64,000 nucleotides of DNA, from positions 280,501 through 344,500 of the forward strand of contig BPKO01000002.1 in assembly GCA_026005175.1 (NCBI GenBank), written 5' to 3'. The notes under the pieces are model-generated. The model was not told the DNA's origin. It saw only the letters and a program-made list of their open reading frames with translations, and searched no databases. This DNA is from Candidatus Tectimicrobiota bacterium. GTDB lineage: Bacteria > Tectomicrobia > Entotheonellia > Entotheonellales > Entotheonellaceae. Made by a program: the position numbers and the translations under genes. Positions within the stretch are counted from its first letter, which is position 1; each line of letters begins with the position of its first letter. Below are positions 45,486-54,671 of this stretch, piece by piece.

Positions 45486-46610
45486 CTAGCCGCCGGCGCC
45501 GTGGCGGGGCAGGCGCAGAGTGAAGGTGGTGCCTACGCCGAGGGTGCTGGCCACCTCGATCTCCCCGCCGTGGGCGCGAATGATCTCGCGCACCAAGTAG
45601 AGGCCCAGGCCGGTGCCTTCAGGCTTGGTGCTGTGGAAGGGGCTAAACAGCAAAGGCAGGTGCTCAGGGGGAATGCCACAGCCACTGTCGCTGATCGCCA
45701 GGAAGACGTGAGTGGCGGTGGCCCAGGCGCGCAGGCTGAGGGTGCCTCCTTGGGGCATGGCCTCAAGGGCGTTGTGGCTCAGGTTGAGGAGCAGGCGGCG
45801 AAAGCTGCTGCCGTGCAAGGCCACCGTACCCAGGGGAGCGTCGCTTTCGAGGCGCAAGACCACGCCGCGCTCCGCCAGCCGCGGCTGCAGTTCTCGACAG
45901 AAGGCCTGCAAGTAAGCGGCAAAATCAACCGGCTCGCGCGGCAGCTCCGGCAAGCGGGCCAGCGACAGGTACTGCTGGGCCAGGTCGTACAGGCGCGTCA
46001 CTTCTTCTTTGATAGCCGCCAGGGAGTCGAGGATGCGCTGGCGATCACCTCCATCAGGGCGGCGCACTTCGTCTTCAAGCAAGTCGGCGTGCAGGAAAAT
46101 GGCGGTCAGCGGCGTGCGGATCTCGTGGGTCACCGCACCGGCCAGCCGCCCGAGGAGGCTGAGGCGCTCGCTTTGCACCATGCGGCGGTGCAGGGCTTCG
46201 AGCTCCGAGAGATCACGCAGCACCACCACGGCCTGCCGCTGGCTGCTGCCCAGTTGGCGCAGCGGCGAGCAGCGAATGCTGACCGGCAGGCGGCGGCCGT
46301 CGGCTCGCACCAGCAGCAGCCGCTCACCCACTGTGGGGGTCCCCGCCAGCGCTTCCTGGACCAGCCGTGTCGCCACCTGCGGCTGGTCGAAGAGCCGCGC
46401 CAGGCCCACCGCGTTCACTTCCGCCAGGGTATAGCCGGTGAGCTGGGCGGCCCGCGGGTTCCAGGAAACGATGCTGCCCTCGGCGGTGAGGATGGCTACC
46501 CCTTCGGTGAGTTGGGCCAGAACCTCTGCCAGCAGCGCCTCTGCTTCCTGGGACGGAACGGCACTGCTGGCAGGCAGCGGCGGGGTCTCAAGCTCGGCGT
46601 GGTGGGACAT
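45486..46610 (-). CDS. PAS-domain sensor histidine kinase
   Basis: 374 residues, no membrane helix, so cytosolic. A PAS domain (about 25-135; GVAILTAEGSIVSWNPRAAQL) is followed by the H-box GAVTHEIRTPLTAIF and the ATPase boxes NLSHNALEAMP, DSGCGIPPEHL and GTGLGLYLV. It would phosphorylate the adjacent NtrC-type regulator. ATG 46610 after AAAGGAACGTTCC is preferred over an upstream TTG. Its 5' end faces the sigma-54 promoter of the aminomutase cluster. Confidence 0.93.
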   Translation of the reverse strand: MSHHAELETPPLPASSAVPSQEAEALLAEVLAQLTEGVAILTAEGSIVSWNPRAAQLTGYTLAEVNAVGLARLFDQPQVATRLVQEALAGTPTVGERLLLVRADGRRLPVSIRCSPLRQLGSSQRQAVVVLRDLSELEALHRRMVQSERLSLLGRLAGAVTHEIRTPLTAIFLHADLLEDEVRRPDGGDRQRILDSLAAIKEEVTRLYDLAQQYLSLARLPELPREPVDFAAYLQAFCRELQPRLAERGVVLRLESDAPLGTVALHGSSFRRLLLNLSHNALEAMPQGGTLSLRAWATATHVFLAISDSGCGIPPEHLPLLFSPFHSTKPEGTGLGLYLVREIIRAHGGEIEVASTLGVGTTFTLRLPRHGAGG

Positions 46611-46740
46611 GGAACGTTCCTTTCGCAAGCGGTGCCGGGGTGGTGTGCGCCTCGCGTACTAACAAAAAGCTAGCACGCCGCGGCAAGGCACACAAGGCCA
46701 TTGCCGCCTGCCCGCACCGCTTCCTGCGACTGCCGGGCAG

Positions 46741-46756
46741 TGGCACGATTTGTGCA
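46741..46756 (+). promoter_or_regulatory. Sigma-54 promoter of the aminomutase/amidoligase cluster
   Basis: TGGCACGATTTGTGCA has a perfect -24 half, correct spacing and TGC at -12 (one T to G change). Transcription would start near 46767. I found no convincing tandem dyad in the interval 46611-46740; half-sites TCTCA and GGACA occur just inside the divergent kinase gene. Otherwise the gap 46611-46924 holds only the leader. Confidence 0.6.
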
Positions 46757-46924
46757 ATGGTTGAGTCGCGGAAAATGCCCTGGACAGGGCAGAATCCCCT
46801 TGCAGCGGCGTCGGGGAGGAGTACGATACATAGGCGCGCCGATCGAAGAACGCCCGCTGTCCCCGCCGCTGCCCGGGAGTCGCACCGGAGTGAGCGGATA
46901 TTTCTGGCGAGAAGGAGAACCGCC

Positions 46925-48200
46925 ATGCTCCAGAGTCTCGACCCCGAAAGTCTCGAGCCGCCGGGTAACGGGGGTGGCGGCGACGGCAACGCCACCGGCT
47001 TCGTTCCCGGCTTCTTCCCCACCGCGACAGAAGCCCCGCCCGCTGCCTCGCTTTGTCATCAGCCCCCACAGCCGTGCCTTCCGGCGGCGCTTTTTCCCCG
47101 AGGCCAGCGACGCCGAGTGGAACGACTGGCGCTGGCAGCTGCGCCAGCGCATCCGCGACCTGGCCGGGCTGGAGCGCCTATTGCGCCTCTCAGAGGACGA
47201 GCGCCAAGCCATCCTGCGCCACCGAGGCACGCTGCCCCTGGGCATTACCCCTTACTACGCCAGCCTGCTCGACGCCGAGGACCCGCAGCAGCCGCTGCGC
47301 CGCACCGTGGTGCCGGTGAGCGCCGAGTACCTGCGCTTGCCTGGGGAAGCCGATGACCCGCTGGCCGAAGACGCCCACAGCCCAGTGCCCGGCATCGTGC
47401 ACCGCTACCCCGACCGCGTGCTGTTTCTGGTCACTGGCTTTTGTCCTGTCTACTGCCGCTACTGCACCCGCTCGCGGCTGGTGGGTGACCCTGGCGGCGC
47501 CTACCGCTTCAGCGTCTCGCAGTGGGAGCAGGCCCTGGCCTATATCGAGGCCACGCCGGCGGTGCGCGACGTGCTGCTTTCGGGCGGCGACCCCCTGACG
47601 TTGAGCGATGAGCGCCTTGCCTGGCTGCTGGCGCGCCTGCGCCGCATTCGCCACGTGGAACTGGTGCGCCTGGGCACCAAGGTGCCGGCGGTGCTGCCGC
47701 AGCGCATCACGCCTGCCCTGACGCGCCTGCTCAGGCGCTTTCACCCGCTGTGGCTGAGCCTGCACTTTACCCATCCCGACGAGCTGACCCCCGAAGTGCG
47801 CCAGGCCTGCGCGCGTCTTGCCGACGCCGGTATCCCCCTGGGCAGCCAGACGGTGCTGCTGGCCGGCATCAACGACGACGTCGCGACCCTGCGGCGCCTC
47901 TTCCAGGGGCTGCTCACCTTTCGCGTCCGCCCTTACTACCTCTACCAGTGCGACCCGATCTCCGGCTCGGGCCACTTCCGCACTCCGGTGGCCAGAGGGC
48001 TCGAGCTCATTCGCGGGCTGCGCGGCCATACCACCGGCTACGCCGTGCCCACCTTCGTCATCGACGCCCCAGGCGGCGGCGGCAAGGTGCCCTTGCAGCC
48101 CGAAGCCATCGTTGGGCGCGACGGCAACGACTTGCTGCTGCGCAACTACGAGGGACGCCTCTACCGCTACCCCGACCCCCTAGGCGGGCCGGGGGCGTGA
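46925..48200 (+). CDS. kamA: KamA-family lysine 2,3-aminomutase (radical SAM; one probable frame break)
   Basis: The main frame carries RRRFFPEASDAEWNDWRWQL and the radical-SAM cluster motif CPVYCRYC (about 174-181). It also has DVLLSGGDPLTLSD and the PLP lysine in FVIDAPGGGGKVP (about 386). The acids in QCDPISGSG and VIDAPG correspond to the pair that holds the lysine side chain in characterised lysine aminomutase, so L-beta-lysine is the expected product. The start ATG 46925 follows GCGAGAAGGAGAA, the same leader as the USP and gapdh genes; an extra G in 46970-46974 would explain the shift. Corrected, it has 424 residues. Confidence 0.85.
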
Positions 48201-48217
48201 AGCGAGGAGGAAGTGCG

Positions 48218-48829
48218 ATGCGGCTTTGCGTCCGGTGTGCACAACACGAACGCACCTGCTGCCAGGGCACCGAGGTGCTGGTCACCGACGGCGACATTGC
48301 ACGCATCGCCGCCTACACCGGCCGGCACGATTTCTGGGAGTTTCGGCGGCCTGCCGACCCGTGGTACCTCACGCCGCAGCCCGCCGACCCCAACTGGCTT
48401 CTCTACACGGCGCGGGCCGACGGCACCCGTCCGGTGCTCAAGCACCAGGCCTCGGGGGACTGCGTCTTCCTTACCGCCCAGGGCTGCAGTTTGCCCCTGA
48501 CGGTGCGCCCCCTGGTGTGCCGCCTCTACCCCTACGACTACACCGAGCGGGGCATCACCGGCACCGTTCCCGGCTGCCCCCTCTACTTGCTCGAAGAGGG
48601 CGAGGACTTGTTCACGGCGCTGGGCATGCGGCTGGAGGAGGCCCAGCAGTGGCGACGACAGCTCTACCAGGAACTGCGCCGCGGGAGGGTGTGGCGTGAG
48701 AATCGGCATCACCTACGATCTGCGGCAGGAGTACCTCGCCGCCGGCTACAGCGAAGAAGAAACGGCGGAGTTCGACCTGCTCGAGACCATCGAAGCCCTG
48801 GAAGCGACGCTGCAGCAGCTGGGATGTGA
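48218..48829 (+). CDS. YkgJ-family cysteine-cluster protein
   Basis: 203 residues as read. Cysteine clusters CVRCAQHERTCCQGTE near the start and CVFLTAQGC plus PLVCRLYPYDY later match the YkgJ (PF03692) zinc- or iron-binding family, whose function is unclear. GAGGAGG precedes the ATG. The frame overlaps the next gene by 134 bases, while an alternative frame would stop at 48699 and give a GTGA overlap with its start. A late frame error is therefore likely, and the last 40 residues are doubtful. It is the second gene of the cluster. Confidence 0.75.
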   Translation: MRLCVRCAQHERTCCQGTEVLVTDGDIARIAAYTGRHDFWEFRRPADPWYLTPQPADPNWLLYTARADGTRPVLKHQASGDCVFLTAQGCSLPLTVRPLVCRLYPYDYTERGITGTVPGCPLYLLEEGEDLFTALGMRLEEAQQWRRQLYQELRRGRVWRENRHHLRSAAGVPRRRLQRRRNGGVRPARDHRSPGSDAAAAGM

Positions 48830-49704
48830 GGTGGAGCGCATCGGCCACGTGCGGCAGCTGGCGGCGCGCCTGGTGGCGGGGGGCGCGCTGGGACCTGGTG
48901 TTCAACATCGCCGAAGGCCTGCACGGCTTTGCCCGCGAAGCGCAGGTGCCGGCGCTGCTGGAAGCCTACGGCGTGCCCTACACCTTCTCCGATCCCCTGG
49001 TGCTTGCTTTGGCGCTGCACAAGGCGCTTACCAAGGCGGTGCTGCGCGCCCACGGGGTGCCCACCCCCGACTTTGCCGTGGTGCACACGCCGGCCGAGGT
49101 CGACGAGCTCGCCTTGCCGTATCCGCTCTTTGCCAAGCCGGTGGCCGAAGGCACCAGCAAAGGCATCAGCGCCGCCAACACCGTTTACACCCCGGCCGAG
49201 CTGCGCCGCCTCTGCACCACCCTGCTGGCCACCTACCGCCAGCCGGTGCTGGTGGAGACGTTTCTGCCCGGCCGCGAGTTTACCGTCGGCTTGCTGGGTA
49301 CCGGGGCGCAAGCGCGCGTGCTGGGGGTGATGGAGGTGACGCTCTTGCCCCAAGCCGAGCCCGGCGCCTACTCGTACGCCAACAAGGCCGATTACCTTGA
49401 CCGCGTGGCTTACCGCCTGGCCGATGACGCCGTGGCGCAGCGCGCCGCCGCCGTGGCCCTGCAGGCCTGGCGCCTTTTGGGCTGCCGCGACGCCGGCCGC
49501 GTCGACTTGCGCTGCACCGCCGCCGGCGAGCCGCAGTTCCTGGAAGTCAATCCCCTGGCCGGGCTGCACCCGCAGCACTCGGACCTGCCCATCCTCTGTC
49601 GCCTGCGCGGCATCGACTACGGCCAGCTCATCGCCATGATCCTGGCCGCCGCCTGCCAGCGCCTGGCCCTGCCGTGGCCGCTGGCCACCGTGGAGGCACG
49701 ATGA
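48696..49704 (+). CDS. D-Ala-D-Ala ligase-like ATP-grasp enzyme (broken by one base)
   Basis: Starts at GTG with RIGITYDLRQEYLAAGYSEEE. After the break (an extra G in 48878-48883) it continues WDLVFNIAEGLHGFAREAQ, PLFAKPVAEGTSKGI, LVETFLPGREFTVGLLG and FLEVNPLAGLHP. These are the Ddl-type ATP-grasp hallmarks including the Mg-binding Glu-x-Asn. Corrected length is about 335 residues. It should join a carboxylate to an amine using ATP; context argues against cell-wall D-Ala-D-Ala as substrate. Confidence 0.88.
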
Positions 49705-50693
49705 GGGTCGCTCTTCTTTACGGCGCCGTAGCCGCCGACGCCGGCCCCGACGAGCAGGACACCCTGGTGCAGGTGGCAGCGCTGGCGCAGGCCTTGCAGG
49801 CGCTGGGGCACGAGGCGGTGGCGGTGCCGCTGACGTCCTGCCTGGCGCCGGCAGCCGCCCGCCTGCGGGCGCTGCGGCCGGCCTGCGTGGTCAATCTGGT
49901 GGAGACCGTAGCCGGCAGCAGCCGCGCCATCCACCTCGGACCGCAGCTGCTGGAGCGCCTGGGGCTGCCCTATACCGGCGCGGCGGGGGCAGTGCTGGTA
50001 GCTACCACCAACAAGCTGCGCACCAAAGCGCTGCTGGCCGCTGCCGGCATTGCCACGCCGCCCTGGTGTACGGAGGCCTTTCTGCACCGCCACGGCGTGC
50101 CCTTCCCCGGCCCGTACATCGTCAAGTCGGTGTGGGAGCACGGCTCGCTTGGCCTCGACGATGCAGCGGTGGTGGCCACCGCATCGCAGCTGCGGGCGCT
50201 GCTGGCGCAGCGCCGCCACCAGGCCGCTGCTCCCTGGTTCGTGGAGCGCTACATCGCCGGCCGCGAGTTCAACCTGGCCCTGCTCGCCGGCCGCCACGGC
50301 CCCGAGCTCCTGCCGCCGGCAGAGATGCTCTTTGTCGACTACCCCGCGGACAAGCCCCGCATCGTCGACTACCGGGCCAAGTGGGAGCCCGCTTCCTTTG
50401 AGTACCGGCACACGCAGCGGTGCTTCACCTTTTCCCGCCACGAGGCGCCGCTGCTAGAGCGCCTGGCGGCCCTCGCCCACGCCTGCTGGCAACGGCTGGG
50501 GCTTGCGGGCTACGCCCGCATCGACGTGCGGGTCGATGCCGCCGGCAGGCCATGGGTGCTGGAAGTCAACGCCAACCCGTGCCTGGCCCCCGACAGCGGC
50601 TTTGTGGCAGCGGCCGCCCGTGCCGGCTGGGCTCTGGAAGACGTGGTGCAGCGGCTGCTGGCCGCTGCCCAGCCGCGTGCCGGAGGAAAGTGA
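49701..50693 (+). CDS. ATP-grasp ligase, second copy
   Basis: 330 residues, Ddl-like fold. MRVALLYGAVAADAGPDEQD, VVNLVETVAGSSRAIH, YIVKSVWEHGSLGLDDAAV and WVLEVNANPCLAPDSGF show the ATP- and Mg-binding sites. It is related to, but clearly different from, the gene before it, whose stop it overlaps by four bases (ATGA). Two ligases in tandem suggest two successive peptide-like bonds. Confidence 0.88.
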   Translation: MRVALLYGAVAADAGPDEQDTLVQVAALAQALQALGHEAVAVPLTSCLAPAAARLRALRPACVVNLVETVAGSSRAIHLGPQLLERLGLPYTGAAGAVLVATTNKLRTKALLAAAGIATPPWCTEAFLHRHGVPFPGPYIVKSVWEHGSLGLDDAAVVATASQLRALLAQRRHQAAAPWFVERYIAGREFNLALLAGRHGPELLPPAEMLFVDYPADKPRIVDYRAKWEPASFEYRHTQRCFTFSRHEAPLLERLAALAHACWQRLGLAGYARIDVRVDAAGRPWVLEVNANPCLAPDSGFVAAAARAGWALEDVVQRLLAAAQPRAGGK

Positions 50694-50694
50694 C

Positions 50695-51228
50695 ATGGCA
50701 GGGCAGGGCGAGCGGCTCAAAGGGCTGCGCTACCGCACCCGGGTGCGCCCCGCCGACCGCGAGGCGGTGCGGGAGCTGGTGGCCACCGCCGGCGTCTTTT
50801 CGGACGCCGAAGTGGCCATTGCCCTGGAGCTGGTCGAGGCGCGCCTTGCCCAGGGGGCGCGCAGCGGCTATGCGTTTCTCTTTGCCGAGCTGCCCGGCGC
50901 TGCAGCAGACCTGGTGGTGGGCTATGCCTGCTTTGGCCCCATTCCGGCCACCGTGGCCAGCTACGACCTCTACTGGCTGGTGGTGCGGCCGGCCTACCGC
51001 GGCCTGGGCCTGGGCACGGCGCTGCTCGCCCGCAGCGAGGCATGGGTGCGCCGCCGGGGAGGAAAGCGCCTCTACGTGGAGACATCTTCGCGGCCGGCTT
51101 ACGCCCCGACGCGGGCCTTTTACTGCGCTCGTGGCTACCGCGAGGTGGCAGTGCTGCCCGACTACTACGCGCCAGGTGACGCCAAGGTGATTTACGTAAA
51201 GCTCCTGTCGTCCCAAGCCGCATGCTGA
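50695..51228 (+). CDS. GNAT-family N-acetyltransferase
   Basis: 177 residues. YWLVVRPAYRGLGLGTALLARSE is the acetyl-CoA pyrophosphate-binding motif A, and FYCARGYREVAVLPDYY motif B. In known pathways an aminomutase is paired with a GNAT (AblA/AblB) to make N-acetyl-beta-lysine. This protein could acylate the cluster product or an intermediate. It starts one base after the preceding stop with GGAGGAAAG upstream. Confidence 0.9.
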   Translation: MAGQGERLKGLRYRTRVRPADREAVRELVATAGVFSDAEVAIALELVEARLAQGARSGYAFLFAELPGAAADLVVGYACFGPIPATVASYDLYWLVVRPAYRGLGLGTALLARSEAWVRRRGGKRLYVETSSRPAYAPTRAFYCARGYREVAVLPDYYAPGDAKVIYVKLLSSQAAC

Positions 51229-52469
51229 CGCTCTCCCTTGACCACCTCACCGGACTCCTTTTCGTGGCCACTTACGTGGGCATCGCCCTGGGGCGCATCC
51301 CTGGCCTGCGTCTTGACCGCACCGGCATCGCCCTAGTGGGGGCGATTGCTCTCGTGGCGGTGGGGGCGATTTCTCTCCCGCATGCCACCGCTGCGGTGGA
51401 CTTTTCCACCCTCTTTTTGCTCTTTGGCCTCATGATCCTCTCGGCGCAGCTGCGCCTGGCCGGCTTCTACCGCCTGGTGGCGGGCGCCGTGCTGCGCCAG
51501 GCGCGCCGCCCGCTGCGGCTGCTCAGCGGCGTGGTGGTGGCCAGTGCCGCGCTCTCCAGCCTATTTGCCAACGACATCGTCTGCCTGGCCTTCACGCCGG
51601 TGCTGTGCGAGGCGGTGCGCGCCGCCGGGCGCAATCCCGTGCCGTACCTCATCGCTCTTGCTACGGCGAGCAACATCGGCAGCGTGGCCACCCTGATTGG
51701 CAACCCGCAAAACATGTTCATCGGCCAGGTGGCGCAGCTCGACTTTGCCCACTACACCCTGGCGATGCTGCCGGTAGCCGCCCTGGGGGTGGTGGCCAAC
51801 GTGGCCGTGGTGGCCCTCGTCTGGCGCCGCGAGCTGCTGGCGCCCAAGGCCGAGGTGCTCGACCTGCCGGTGCCGGTGGAAGTGGCCACCTTGACCCCGG
51901 ACCGCTACCTCATTGCCAAGACCCTGGGGGTGACGGCCCTGCTGCTGGCAGCCTTCTTGCTGGGCCTGCCGCGCGACGTCAGCGCCCTGACCGCAGCGGC
52001 TTTCATGCTCTGTTCGCGGCGCACGCCGTCGCGGCAGCTCTACGCCCTGGTCGACTGGAACCTGATTCTTCTCTTCATGGGCCTCTTCGTGGTGATCGGC
52101 GCCTTGCAAGAGCGCAGCCTCATGCGCCAGGCCCTCGCCGCCCTGGCAGCCCACGGGGTGGTGCTGACCGCCCCCGGGGTGTTCGTGGCCGTGTGTACGA
52201 TTCTGGCCAACCTGGTGAGCAACGTGCCGGCGGTGCTGCTGCTGCGCGACGTCCCCGGTACCTCGCTACAGCTGTGGTATTTGCTGGCCATGGCCAGCAC
52301 CCTGGCCGGCAACTTGACCCTGGTGGGCAGCATCGCCAACCTCATCGTGGTGGAAAAAGCCGCCGACAGCGGCGTCACCGTCAGCTTTGCCGCCTACGCC
52401 CGAGTGGGGGTTCCCCTCACCGCGGTGACGCTTCTCTTGGGGACCCTGTGGCTGGTGGCCGTCACTTGA
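51222..52469 (+). CDS. SLC13/ArsB-type membrane transporter
   Basis: 415 residues with about 11 helices. SSLFANDIVCLAFTPVLCEAV and LATASNIGSVATLIGNPQNM match the first conserved hairpin of the ArsB/NhaD/DASS ion-transporter superfamily, and LVSNVPAVLLLR with GNLTLVGSIANLIVVEKA matches the second. It overlaps the GNAT gene by seven bases. It may move the cluster product or a precursor, but family members also transport arsenite, Na+ or dicarboxylates. Confidence 0.85.
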   Translation: MLTLSLDHLTGLLFVATYVGIALGRIPGLRLDRTGIALVGAIALVAVGAISLPHATAAVDFSTLFLLFGLMILSAQLRLAGFYRLVAGAVLRQARRPLRLLSGVVVASAALSSLFANDIVCLAFTPVLCEAVRAAGRNPVPYLIALATASNIGSVATLIGNPQNMFIGQVAQLDFAHYTLAMLPVAALGVVANVAVVALVWRRELLAPKAEVLDLPVPVEVATLTPDRYLIAKTLGVTALLLAAFLLGLPRDVSALTAAAFMLCSRRTPSRQLYALVDWNLILLFMGLFVVIGALQERSLMRQALAALAAHGVVLTAPGVFVAVCTILANLVSNVPAVLLLRDVPGTSLQLWYLLAMASTLAGNLTLVGSIANLIVVEKAADSGVTVSFAAYARVGVPLTAVTLLLGTLWLVAVT

Positions 52470-52490
52470 GGATATACTTGGGCCGTGACG

Positions 52491-53189
52491 ATGACCCCGC
52501 TGGCTCTCGACATCTTGCCGCAGCCCGACGACACCACCTGTGGCCCCACTTGCCTGCACGCCGTCTACCGTTACTACGGGGACGAGGTGCCGCTGGCGCA
52601 GCTCATTGCCGAAACGCCGCGCTTGCCCAACGGCGGCACGCTGGCGGTGTTCCTGGCCCTGCACGCCTTGCGCCGCGGCTACCGCGCCACCATCTACACC
52701 TACAACGTGCAGCTTTTTGATCCCACCTGGTTTCGTCCTGGTGGCCCCGACTTGCGGCAGCGCCTGCGGGCGCAGCTGGCCCACAAGCGCGGGCACACGC
52801 TGCGCGTGGCCACCCGCGCTTACCTCGAGTTCCTCGACCGCGGCGGCAAGGTGCGCCTGGTCGACCTTTCTCCGGCGCTGCTCAGCCGTTACTTGCACCG
52901 CGGCATCCCTATCCTCACCGGCCTCAGTGCCACCTACCTTTACCGCTGCGCGCGCGAGTACGGGCCGCAGGGCGAGCCCGACGACGTGCGCGGCACCCCA
53001 GTGGGCCACTTCGTGGTGCTGTGCGGCTACGACCGCCGCCGCCGCCAGGTGGTGGTGGCCGACCCCCTATACCCCAATCCGCTAGCCGCTTCGCGCCAGT
53101 ACGCCCTGCGCGTGGAGCGGGTCATGGGCGCCATTTTGCTCGGCATTGTCACGTACGACGCCAACTTGCTCGTGCTTCGCCCGCCGTAA
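52491..53189 (+). CDS. C39-like cysteine peptidase-fold protein
   Basis: 232 residues. PQPDDTTCGPTCLHAVYRYYGD carries the Gln/Cys region, GHFVVLCGYDRR the catalytic histidine and VVADPLYPNP the aspartate, so all catalytic residues of a papain-like (C39) enzyme are present. No ABC or membrane domain is attached. It could cleave or transfer a peptide-like product. ATG 52491 is preferred over GTG 52485. It lies 12 bases before the RimK-like gene. Confidence 0.82.
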   Translation: MTPLALDILPQPDDTTCGPTCLHAVYRYYGDEVPLAQLIAETPRLPNGGTLAVFLALHALRRGYRATIYTYNVQLFDPTWFRPGGPDLRQRLRAQLAHKRGHTLRVATRAYLEFLDRGGKVRLVDLSPALLSRYLHRGIPILTGLSATYLYRCAREYGPQGEPDDVRGTPVGHFVVLCGYDRRRRQVVVADPLYPNPLAASRQYALRVERVMGAILLGIVTYDANLLVLRPP

Positions 53190-53201
53190 GGAGCCCGACG
53201 T

Positions 53202-54671
53202 ATGGCCGTGCTTATCGTGGTCAACAACCCCAAAGACTGGCCCTTGGCCGTCCCTGGCGTGGAAGTGGTGGCGGCGCGGGCCTACCTCACCGAGCCGCGC
53301 TACAGCGCCCTCAAAGGGGGCAAAGTGTTCAACCTGTGTCGCTCTTACCGCTACCAGAGCCTGGGCTATTACGTGTCGCTGCTAGCCGAAGCGCGCGGCC
53401 ACAAGCCCCTGCCCAGCGTGACCACCCTGCAGGACTTCGCTTCCCAAGCCCTGGTGCGCCTGCTCAGCGACGACCTCGACGCCCTGGTGCAGCGCAGCCT
53501 GGCGCCCCTGCGCTCCGAGGAGTTCGTGCTCAGCATTTACTTCGGGCGCAACCTCGCCCGGCGCTACGACCGCCTGAGCCGGCAGCTCTACGGCCTGTTT
53601 CAGGCTCCCCTCCTGCGCGCCCACTTCGTGCGCCGCGAGCGCTGGCAGCTACGCCAGATGGTGCCCATTCCCGCCAGCGACATTCCCGCCGAGCACCGCG
53701 ACTTTGTGGTGCAGGTGGCCACCGAGTATTTTGCCGGCCGGCGCACGGCCCTGCCGCGGCGCGCCGTGCCGCGCTACGACCTGGCCATTCTTTACGACCC
53801 GAGCGAGGCGCTGGCGCCTTCGGACGAGGCGGCATTGCAGCGCTTTGTGCGCGCTGCCACCGCCTTGGGCCTGCGTGTGGAGGTAATTGGCCGCGACGAC
53901 TACGGCCGCCTGGCCGAGTTCGACGCCCTCTTTCTGCGCCAGACGACGCACGTCAACCACTACACCTACCGCTTTGCCCGCCGCGCTGCCGGCGAAGGCC
54001 TGGTGGTGATCGACGATCCCGTCTCCATCCTCAAGTGCACCAACAAGGTCTACCTTGCCGAGCTGCTGCACCGCCACCGCATTCCTACCCCCCGCACGCT
54101 GGTGGTTCACCGCGACAACCTCGCTACCGTGCCGCAGGAGCTCGGCTTTCCTTGCGTGCTGAAGACCCCCGACGGCGCTTTCTCGCAAGGGGTGATCAAG
54201 GTGGACAGCGCCGCAGCGTTCTTTGCCCAGGCTGAGCGCCTCCTGGAGCGCTCCGACTTGATCATCGCCCAGGAATTCGTCCCTACCCCTTTTGACTGGC
54301 GCGTGGGCATCCTCGACCACCAGCCACTTTATGTGTGCAAGTACCACATGGCCGCGCACCACTGGCAGATTCTGCGCCGCGATCGCGCCGGCCGCAACCG
54401 CTACGGCAAAGTCGAGACCCTGCCCGTGTCCCAGGCGCCGCGGCAAGTGGTGCGCACCGCCTTGCGCGCGGCGGCGCTTATCGGCGACGGCCTCTACGGC
54501 GTCGACCTCAAACAAGTGGGGCGCCGCTGCTACGTCATCGAAGTCAACGACAACCCCAACATCGACGCTGGCGTCGAGGACGCCGTGCTGGGCGAAGCGC
54601 TGTACCGGCGCATCATGCAGGTCTTCCTCGACCGCCTGGAGCGGCGCAGCGCCGGAATCCTGCGGCCATGA
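53202..54671 (+). CDS. RimK-like ATP-grasp ligase with RLAN-type N-terminal domain
   Basis: 489 residues. The N-terminal 190 (MAVLIVVNNPKDWPLAVPGV, GKVFNLCRSYRYQSLGYYVS) match the domain found before RimK-like ligases. The ATP-grasp part has VIDDPVSILKCTNKVYLAELL, GFPCVLKTPDGAFSQGV, LIIAQEFVPTPFDWRVGIL and YVIEVNDNPNID with the Mg ligands. RimK-type enzymes add glutamate or similar amino acids to carboxyl ends. It is next to a C39-like and a GCS2-like gene, an arrangement I recognise from other proteobacteria. Confidence 0.88.
   Translation: MAVLIVVNNPKDWPLAVPGVEVVAARAYLTEPRYSALKGGKVFNLCRSYRYQSLGYYVSLLAEARGHKPLPSVTTLQDFASQALVRLLSDDLDALVQRSLAPLRSEEFVLSIYFGRNLARRYDRLSRQLYGLFQAPLLRAHFVRRERWQLRQMVPIPASDIPAEHRDFVVQVATEYFAGRRTALPRRAVPRYDLAILYDPSEALAPSDEAALQRFVRAATALGLRVEVIGRDDYGRLAEFDALFLRQTTHVNHYTYRFARRAAGEGLVVIDDPVSILKCTNKVYLAELLHRHRIPTPRTLVVHRDNLATVPQELGFPCVLKTPDGAFSQGVIKVDSAAAFFAQAERLLERSDLIIAQEFVPTPFDWRVGILDHQPLYVCKYHMAAHHWQILRRDRAGRNRYGKVETLPVSQAPRQVVRTALRAAALIGDGLYGVDLKQVGRRCYVIEVNDNPNIDAGVEDAVLGEALYRRIMQVFLDRLERRSAGILRP

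Noticed and set aside
44022-46673. An 883-residue open frame on the plus strand
   Set aside because: It is antisense to an intact NtrC-type regulator and kinase, lacks family motifs and has the composition of a GC-rich shadow frame.
46627-46722. AAGCGGTG/CACCGCTT and GTGTGC/GCACAC inverted repeats between the kinase and the aminomutase cluster
   Set aside because: The arms are 40-80 bases apart, not tandem, and do not resemble either dyad class; probably chance in GC-rich sequence.
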